A DNA stretch of 64,000 nucleotides, taken from positions 992,001 to 1,056,000 of the forward strand of contig NZ_CANMAX010000001.1 in the NCBI RefSeq assembly GCF_947495995.1. Direction: 5' to 3'. The notes beneath the pieces were generated by a model. That model saw nothing but the letters and a program-made list of their open reading frames with translations, was not told where the DNA came from and searched no databases. A program made the translations under genes and the position numbers. Source of the stretch: an uncultured Tenacibaculum sp. Lineage in GTDB: Bacteria; Bacteroidota; Bacteroidia; Flavobacteriales; Flavobacteriaceae. This document shows positions 58,759-64,000 of the stretch, piece after piece (position 1 is the stretch's first letter; each line of letters opens with the position of its first letter).

Positions 58759-58855
58759 TTGTGATAATTTTAAGTAGTAATAGTGTATAAATATTAGTTA
58801 ATAATTGTAAGTTGTTCGTGAAAAACAGACTTAGTACTAATAAACAAACGGAACA

Positions 58856-59665
58856 ATGAAAAAAACTTTTGGAAGTATTATCGTATTATTTGTGTCATTA
58901 TTCACAATATCTTGTCAACTAAATAAGGAAGAAAAAGAGGGTAAAGAAAAGAAAGAAATAAAGGTTGTAAAAGAAGAAGTAAAACCAGTTTCTGAAGGAG
59001 AAATAATAATTAATAAAGCTATTAAGGCTCACGGAGGAGAATTATATAATACTGCACATTATAAATTTATTTTCAGAAAGAATGAATATGCTTTTAAAAA
59101 TGATGGAAGCAATTATACGTACAGCGTAAAGAGAAATATAAAAGATCAAATCGTTGAAGATGTTTTAAACAACGGAGAATTATCAAGAAAGATTAATGGA
59201 GAAGCTGTTGAGCTTGATGATAAAACTAAATCTAGATTTTCAGAAGCATTAAACTCCGTAATCTATTTTGCTACGTTGCCATACAAGCTTAATGATGGAG
59301 CAGTAAACAAAGAATTTAAAGGTAAAACTACAATTAAAGGAGAAGCCTATAATGTTGTTGAAGTTACTTTTAAACAAGAAGGTGGAGGAAAAGATTTTGA
59401 AGATCAATTTCACTACTGGGTAAACGAAAAAACGAATACAGTAGATTATTTAGCTTATAATTATAAAGTGAATAGTGGAGGTGTACGTTTTAGAAGTAGT
59501 TACAATAGAAGAAATGTTGATGGAGTTATCTTTCAAGATTATGTCAATTATAAAGCAGAAGTTGGAACGCCTTTAGCAGATTTACCTAAATTATACGAAG
59601 AAGGTAAGCTTAAAGAATTGTCTAAGATAGATACTGAAAACGTAGTAAATTTAAATAAGAACTAA
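58856..59665 (+). CDS. DUF6503 family lipoprotein
   Basis: A 269-residue protein with a lipoprotein signal (MKKTFGSIIVLFVSLFTISC) and a Lys/Glu-rich linker (NKEEKEGKEKKEIKVVKEEV). The mature domain (IINKAIKAHGGELYNTAHYK, FKGKTTIKGEAYNVVEVTFK, FHYWVNEKTNTVDYLAYNYK, GVIFQDYVNYKAEVGTPLAD) has the same strand order as the gene at 39440 and fits DUF6503, a LolA-like fold. Envelope lipid handling is possible but unproven. It precedes a cupin gene by 11 bases, so the two are likely co-transcribed. Confidence 0.75.
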   Translation: MKKTFGSIIVLFVSLFTISCQLNKEEKEGKEKKEIKVVKEEVKPVSEGEIIINKAIKAHGGELYNTAHYKFIFRKNEYAFKNDGSNYTYSVKRNIKDQIVEDVLNNGELSRKINGEAVELDDKTKSRFSEALNSVIYFATLPYKLNDGAVNKEFKGKTTIKGEAYNVVEVTFKQEGGGKDFEDQFHYWVNEKTNTVDYLAYNYKVNSGGVRFRSSYNRRNVDGVIFQDYVNYKAEVGTPLADLPKLYEEGKLKELSKIDTENVVNLNKN

Positions 59666-59676
59666 AACTCATTGTC

Positions 59677-60039
59677 ATGTCAAAAGTTATTAATATTAAA
59701 GAGAAATTAGATTTATTCTCAGATCAATGGTCTCCAAAAAAAGTAGCCAAATTAAACGGACAGCAAGTATTGTTGGCTAAAATTAAAGGTGAATTTGTAT
59801 TTCATAAACACGATGATGAAGATGAGTTATTTATGGTCATAAAAGGTCAGTTACAGCTAGATTTTGAAGACTCTTCTGTAATTGTTAATGAAGGAGAGTT
59901 TTATATCGTGCCTAAAGGTGTACCACATAAACCTATAGCCAAAGAAGAGGTTCATCTTTTACTCTTTGAACCATTATCAACAAAGCATACCGGAGATGTT
60001 ACAGCAGATATAACTGTTGAAACTTACGATACAATTTAA
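59677..60039 (+). CDS. cupin domain-containing protein
   Basis: A 120-residue single-cupin protein. Motif 1 is FVFHKHDDEDELFMVIKGQL, holding two His and a Glu as metal ligands (near residues 46-53), and motif 2 is EFYIVPKGVPHKPIA with the fourth His (near residue 87). It is cytosolic and similar to small mannose-6-phosphate isomerase-like cupins. Its reaction cannot be deduced. It lies 11 bases after the DUF6503 lipoprotein gene. No terminator is obvious after its stop; instead the upstream boxes of the first small RNA begin about 15 bases later. Confidence 0.9.
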   Translation: MSKVINIKEKLDLFSDQWSPKKVAKLNGQQVLLAKIKGEFVFHKHDDEDELFMVIKGQLQLDFEDSSVIVNEGEFYIVPKGVPHKPIAKEEVHLLLFEPLSTKHTGDVTADITVETYDTI

Positions 60040-60055
60040 CGCTCTAATTTCTATT

Positions 60056-60141
60056 CGTCGACAAAGATCAACCTTTAGTCTAAGTTTAGAAACTAGATGT
60101 CGAATCTTAACATAAAAAAATGTGAAACTAATCTACCTTTG
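60056..60141 (+). promoter_or_regulatory. three-box upstream region and -7 box of small RNA 1
   Basis: Boxes CGTCGA (60056), AGTCTA (60077) and TGTCGA (60098) lie 21 bases apart. The -7 box TACCTTTG is at 60134-60141, 36 bases after the third box. Confidence 0.5.
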
Positions 60142-60145
60142 AAGT

Positions 60146-60290
60146 GTTAATAGTAGTGAAAATAAACTTTTAAAATAATCCCTTTTTTATAAGTTTTGTT
60201 TTTTCATTTTTTAAGTTATAAGGTTTTCCTTTAAAAACCTATATTCAACCCTTTTGCAAGCCCCAAATGTAAAAGGGTTCTTCTTTTTTA
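60146..60290 (+). ncRNA. putative small RNA 1 (tandem pair)
   Basis: The region has no open frame of note but has a full transcription unit. A -7 box TACCTTTG (60134-60141) is followed by the shared GAAGTGT, a U-rich core ATAAGTTTTGTTTTTTCATT, a small hairpin (AGGTTTT with AAAACCT, about 60220-60239) and a terminator. The terminator stem is AACCCTTTT (60247-60255) with AAAAGGGTT (60271-60279), then TTCTTCTTTTTT. The terminator loop contains GCCCCAA, a C-rich patch like the UCCC seeds of some known small RNAs. A second unit with the same order of elements lies 289 bases downstream. Predicted length is about 145 nt. The 5' end is estimated from the promoter box. Confidence 0.6.
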
Positions 60291-60343
60291 TAAAACAATC
60301 AAAATTTATTTATTGTGTTCGTTTAGAGGTATTTAAATTCATT

Positions 60344-60430
60344 CGTCGATGAAATTAAACAGTTTATCTATAGATGGAAATCACACCGTCGAAAATGCAC
60401 AAAAAAATGAAGAAGTGTGTAGTATCTTTG
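60344..60430 (+). promoter_or_regulatory. three-box upstream region and -7 box of small RNA 2
   Basis: Boxes CGTCGA (60344), TATCTA (60365) and CGTCGA (60387) are spaced 21 and 22 bases. The -7 box TATCTTTG is at 60423-60430, 36 bases after the third box, as in unit 1. Confidence 0.5.
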
Positions 60431-60434
60431 AAGT

Positions 60435-60573
60435 GTAAATAAGTGATATACATGAAAGTATCCTTATAGTTTTGTTTTTTTCATTATAAGAAAATAAATG
60501 AAGGTTTTTTAAAATTTATTTGGTTGATTAAATTAATCCTTTTACGTCCCCAATCGTAAAAGGATTTTTTTTT
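60435..60573 (+). ncRNA. putative small RNA 2 (tandem pair)
   Basis: Diverged copy of the unit at 60146. The -7 box TATCTTTG and GAAGTGT are followed by the core ATAGTTTTGTTTTTTTCATT. A weak hairpin (AAATAAAT with ATTTATTT, about 60492-60521) and a perfect 12-bp terminator stem come next: AATCCTTTTACG (60535-60546) with CGTAAAAGGATT (60555-60566), then T. The loop is TCCCCAAT. The only short frame starting with ATG (60452) ends after five codons. The terminator overlaps the stop of the minus-strand gene at 60572 and may serve it too. About 140 nt. The sequence has drifted but the order of elements and C-rich loop are kept. Confidence 0.6.
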
Positions 60574-60967
60574 ATTTGATAGTTATACCTCTTAGATTTA
60601 AGGTTTTTATCATTCTTAAATTACCTTCTTTTATAGTATTTGCTTCGAATGTAAAAGTCTTTTCAAATAATTGATTTCCTTCAAAAAAAGAAACTTGAAA
60701 TCTATTAGATAAACTAAAAACATCTGGATGAATCATTTCTACTTTAGCATAACTATTAGCAGGTAAAGAATCTATTCTTTTTCTAAAAACAGTAGTTGTT
60801 TTCTTTTCTGAAAAACCTTGAGAAACAATCATAATCATATCGATATTTACCTCTTTTTTATTCATAAGGTAAACATACCAGTCTTCAGTGTTGTGAGTTT
60901 TATTATGCTCTAAAACAACCGCCATTTCTATTCCTGTAACTCCAGGTATCGTAATATCTTTCTTCAT
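60572..60967 (-). CDS. conserved hypothetical protein, 131 aa
   Basis: A soluble 131-residue protein beginning MKKDITIPGVTGIEMAVVLE. It has a beta-rich pattern: NTEDWYVYLMNKKEVNIDMI, MIVSQGFSEKKTTTVFRKRI, YAKVEMIHPDVFSLSNRFQV and FTFEANTIKEGNLRMIKTLN. I do not recognise a numbered family, though the pattern resembles small Bacteroidota proteins encoded near pheS. It lies on the same strand as pheS, separated by a clear terminator, so it is probably transcribed separately. Its stop codon falls within the terminator of small RNA 2. Confidence 0.72.
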   Translation of the reverse strand: MKKDITIPGVTGIEMAVVLEHNKTHNTEDWYVYLMNKKEVNIDMIMIVSQGFSEKKTTTVFRKRIDSLPANSYAKVEMIHPDVFSLSNRFQVSFFEGNQLFEKTFTFEANTIKEGNLRMIKTLNLRGITIK

Positions 60968-60989
60968 TCTATATCTTTTTGAAATTAAA

Positions 60990-61031
60990 AAAAGTTGTAG
61001 CGTTCTTAAGATTAAAAAACACTACAACTTT
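60990..61031 (-). terminator. rho-independent terminator of pheS
   Basis: AAAGTTGTAG (60991-61000) pairs with CTACAACTTT (61022-61031). On the minus strand the stem is followed by a T run. The loop of about 21 bases is long. Confidence 0.75.
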
Positions 61032-61053
61032 AAATTATAATATATATTATTTT

Positions 61054-62073
61054 TTAGATGACAGATTTAAATTGTTCTAAGAAACGAACATCATTTTCGT
61101 AAAACATTCTAATATCTGGTATTTGATATAATAACATGGCTATACGCTCAATTCCCATACCAAAAGCATATCCAGAATATTTTGTTGGATCGATGTTACA
61201 ATTCTTAAGTACATTAGGATCAACCATACCACATCCCATAATTTCTAACCAACCTGTACCTTTTGTAATTCTATAATCAGTTTCAGTTTCTAATCCCCAG
61301 TAAATATCAACTTCAGCACTTGGCTCCGTAAAAGGGAAATAAGAAGGACGTAATCTAATCTTAGATTTTCCAAACATTTCTTTAGTAAAGTATAATAATG
61401 TTTGCTTTAAATCAGCAAAAGAAACATCAGTATCAATATATAATCCTTCTACTTGGTGGAAAATACAGTGAGCACGAGCAGAAATATCTTCATTTCTAAA
61501 TACTCTACCTGGAGAAATAGTTCTAATTGGTGGCTCATTTTGCTCCATATATCGAACTTGAACAGACGATGTATGTGTGCGTAAAAGAGTATCCGGATTC
61601 TTGTCAATAAAGAAAGTGTCTTGCATATCTCTTGCTGGATGATATTCTGGCAAGTTTAATGCAGTAAAGTTATGCCAATCATCCTCAATTTCTGGACCTT
61701 CAGATACAGTAAACCCAATTCTATTAAAAACTTCAATGATTTGATTTTTAACAATAGATATTGGATGTCTTGAACCTAATTGAATTGGTTCAGCAGGACG
61801 AGTTAAATCTCCATAAACACCTTTTTCTTCAACAGCACTTTCTAAACGTTCCTTTAAAGTGCTAATTTTTTCTTCAGCAGAATTTTTTAAAAGGTTAATT
61901 GTTTGCCCGAATTCCTTTTTTTGTTCGTTAGGAACATTTTTAAATTCTGCAAACAAATCCTTTAAAATCCCTTTACTACCAAGGTATTTTATTCTGAAAT
62001 TTTCAATTTCTTCTGCCGATGAGGCATCAAAGTTTTTAACTTCTTCGATTAAGCCTGTAATCTTTTCTAACAT
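61054..62073 (-). CDS. pheS: phenylalanyl-tRNA synthetase alpha subunit
   Basis: The 339-residue protein is a class II synthetase subunit of normal length. An N-terminal coiled-coil arm ([20 protein letters not shown]) precedes [20 protein letters not shown], motif 2 ([20 protein letters not shown]), [25 protein letters not shown] and motif 3 ([20 protein letters not shown]). It forms the alpha2-beta2 enzyme with PheT, whose gene is not in this window. The catalytic site for Phe activation is in this subunit. The gene is transcribed away from gdhA, with a terminator after it. Confidence 0.97.
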   Translation of the reverse strand: MLEKITGLIEEVKNFDASSAEEIENFRIKYLGSKGILKDLFAEFKNVPNEQKKEFGQTINLLKNSAEEKISTLKERLESAVEEKGVYGDLTRPAEPIQLGSRHPISIVKNQIIEVFNRIGFTVSEGPEIEDDWHNFTALNLPEYHPARDMQDTFFIDKNPDTLLRTHTSSVQVRYMEQNEPPIRTISPGRVFRNEDISARAHCIFHQVEGLYIDTDVSFADLKQTLLYFTKEMFGKSKIRLRPSYFPFTEPSAEVDIYWGLETETDYRITKGTGWLEIMGCGMVDPNVLKNCNIDPTKYSGYAFGMGIERIAMLLYQIPDIRMFYENDVRFLEQFKSVI

Positions 62074-62202
62074 AATCCGTCAAATTAGGTGGCAAATTTA
62101 AGATTTTTTACTGAATTAGGCTGGTAAATTATACGAACGACTATAACGTTTTCGTATCAGCAAAAAAAGGTCTTTTTTAGACCGTCAAATTAGTTAATTA
62201 AT

Positions 62203-62210
62203 TATATTTG
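62203..62210 (+). promoter_or_regulatory. -7 promoter box (TATATTTG) of gdhA
   Basis: TAnnTTTG consensus 43 bases before the gdhA ATG, in the divergent region shared with pheS. No convincing -33 TTG was found. Confidence 0.55.
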
Positions 62211-62250
62211 TACATTATTTTTATAAAAAAAACATTTTTAGAATAGTTAA

Positions 62251-63597
<1,347 letters not shown>

Positions 63598-63619
63598 TAG
63601 TATTTTTAAATAAAATCGT

Positions 63620-63652
63620 TAAAAGCCCACCTTTGTTAAGGTGGGCTTTTGT
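63620..63652 (+). terminator. rho-independent terminator after gdhA
   Basis: AAAAGCCCACCTT (63621-63633) pairs perfectly with AAGGTGGGCTTTT (63638-63650). Confidence 0.93.
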
Positions 63653-63683
63653 ATTTTGTGATTATTCAGAAAAAAGTTAACTC

Positions 63684-64000
63684 ATGGAGATTTCTAAAAA
63701 TAGTATCATACCTAATAAAACGTCAAAACCAATCCTTCTAGATGTTTTTTATGAAAGCAATACTAAAAAGAAGGATGTTATAATATTCTGTCACGGTTAC
63801 AAAGGATTTAAAGATTGGGGAGCTTGGGATTTAATGGCGCAAGCCTTTGCTAAAGCAGGTTTCTTTTTTGTGAAATTCAATTTTTCTCACAATGGAACTA
63901 CTCCAGATAATCCTTTAGAGTTTGACGATTTAGAAGCTTTTGGAAACAACAATTATTCTAAAGAACTAGAAGATTTAGATACTGTAATTTCTTGGTGTTT
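63684..64000 (+). CDS. alpha/beta hydrolase, partial (cut by window end)
   Basis: An ATG at 63684 (MEISKNSIIPNKTSKPILLD) opens a frame that continues past the window end; 105 residues are visible. The segment VIIFCHGYKGFKDWGAWDLM holds the oxyanion HG motif typical of alpha/beta hydrolases, followed by AGFFFVKFNFSHNGTT, the second strand region with SHNG, and a helical part. The nucleophile elbow and catalytic acid and His would lie beyond 64000. No signal peptide, so probably cytosolic. Substrate unknown. Confidence 0.82.
   Translation, partial: MEISKNSIIPNKTSKPILLDVFYESNTKKKDVIIFCHGYKGFKDWGAWDLMAQAFAKAGFFFVKFNFSHNGTTPDNPLEFDDLEAFGNNNYSKELEDLDTVISWC

Noticed and set aside
60040..60570. The tandem 289-base repeat as a remnant of a duplicated protein gene or mobile element
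   Set aside because: No long reading frame, no terminal inverted repeats or target duplications, while promoter boxes and terminators are retained in both units.

Overview
The window is chromosomal DNA from a Bacteroidota bacterium, most likely a marine member of the Flavobacteriaceae (a Tenacibaculum/Polaribacter-like lineage is my guess, not established). The signs are low GC content, starts without Shine-Dalgarno sequences, repeated TAnnTTTG -7 promoter boxes, three TonB-dependent receptors with carboxypeptidase-like N-domains, DUF3078, DUF2480 and DUF6503 families, many short lipoproteins, and a LytTR two-component pair. I see no tRNA, rRNA, CRISPR array, insertion sequence, integrase or phage gene. 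The window is dense core genome with a few accessory islands.

Layout. 1-5.8 kb: a catalytically degenerate SRAP protein (cut by the window edge), two tiny membrane proteins, an MscS channel, a lipoprotein with a Ppx/GppA-like fold, an MBL hydrolase and an S8 protease. 5.8-14.5 kb: M1 peptidase, glnS, the first of four secreted TonB-C-domain proteins, comF, a methyltransferase and hflX. 14.7-22.1 kb: a duplicated cassette of (TonB-C protein + 949-residue TonB-dependent receptor). 22.1-27.5 kb: a broken lipoprotein gene, a CNNM/CBS protein, two DUF3078 barrels and a SUF-associated operon (sufE, lipoprotein, DUF59, DUF2480). 27.5-35.4 kb: PfkB kinase, purF, glutaminase, a Crp-family regulator with a likely operator, DoxX, glpQ, and an unusual GNAT-like + E1-like gene pair. 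35.5-39.3 kb: LytTR response regulator and kinase, an alpha/beta hydrolase and the fourth TonB-C protein.

40.2-48.3 kb is a catabolic locus: TonB-dependent receptor, GH63-type hydrolase of mannosylglycerate-hydrolase size, sodium:solute symporter, glycerate kinase and a divergent LacI regulator with tandem operators. The gene set fits uptake and cleavage of a glycosyl-glycerate (mannosylglycerate or glucosylglycerate), with glycerate fed to glycolysis. 48.4-60 kb: TPR lipoprotein, aspS, HopJ-family protein, M28 peptidase, FMN-binding regulator, M50-like protease, AGCS symporter, a coiled-coil membrane protein, a DUF6503 lipoprotein and a cupin.

60.05-60.57 kb carries no protein gene but two tandem copies of what look like complete small-RNA genes, each with its own -7 box and strong terminator with a C-rich loop. 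Upstream of both, and upstream of the coiled-coil gene at 57.8 kb, there are three short NRTCKA boxes about 21 bp apart at a fixed distance from the -7 box. This shared architecture suggests one unidentified activator. These two observations are the best candidates for undescribed biology here. The window ends with pheS, gdhA and the start of an alpha/beta hydrolase.
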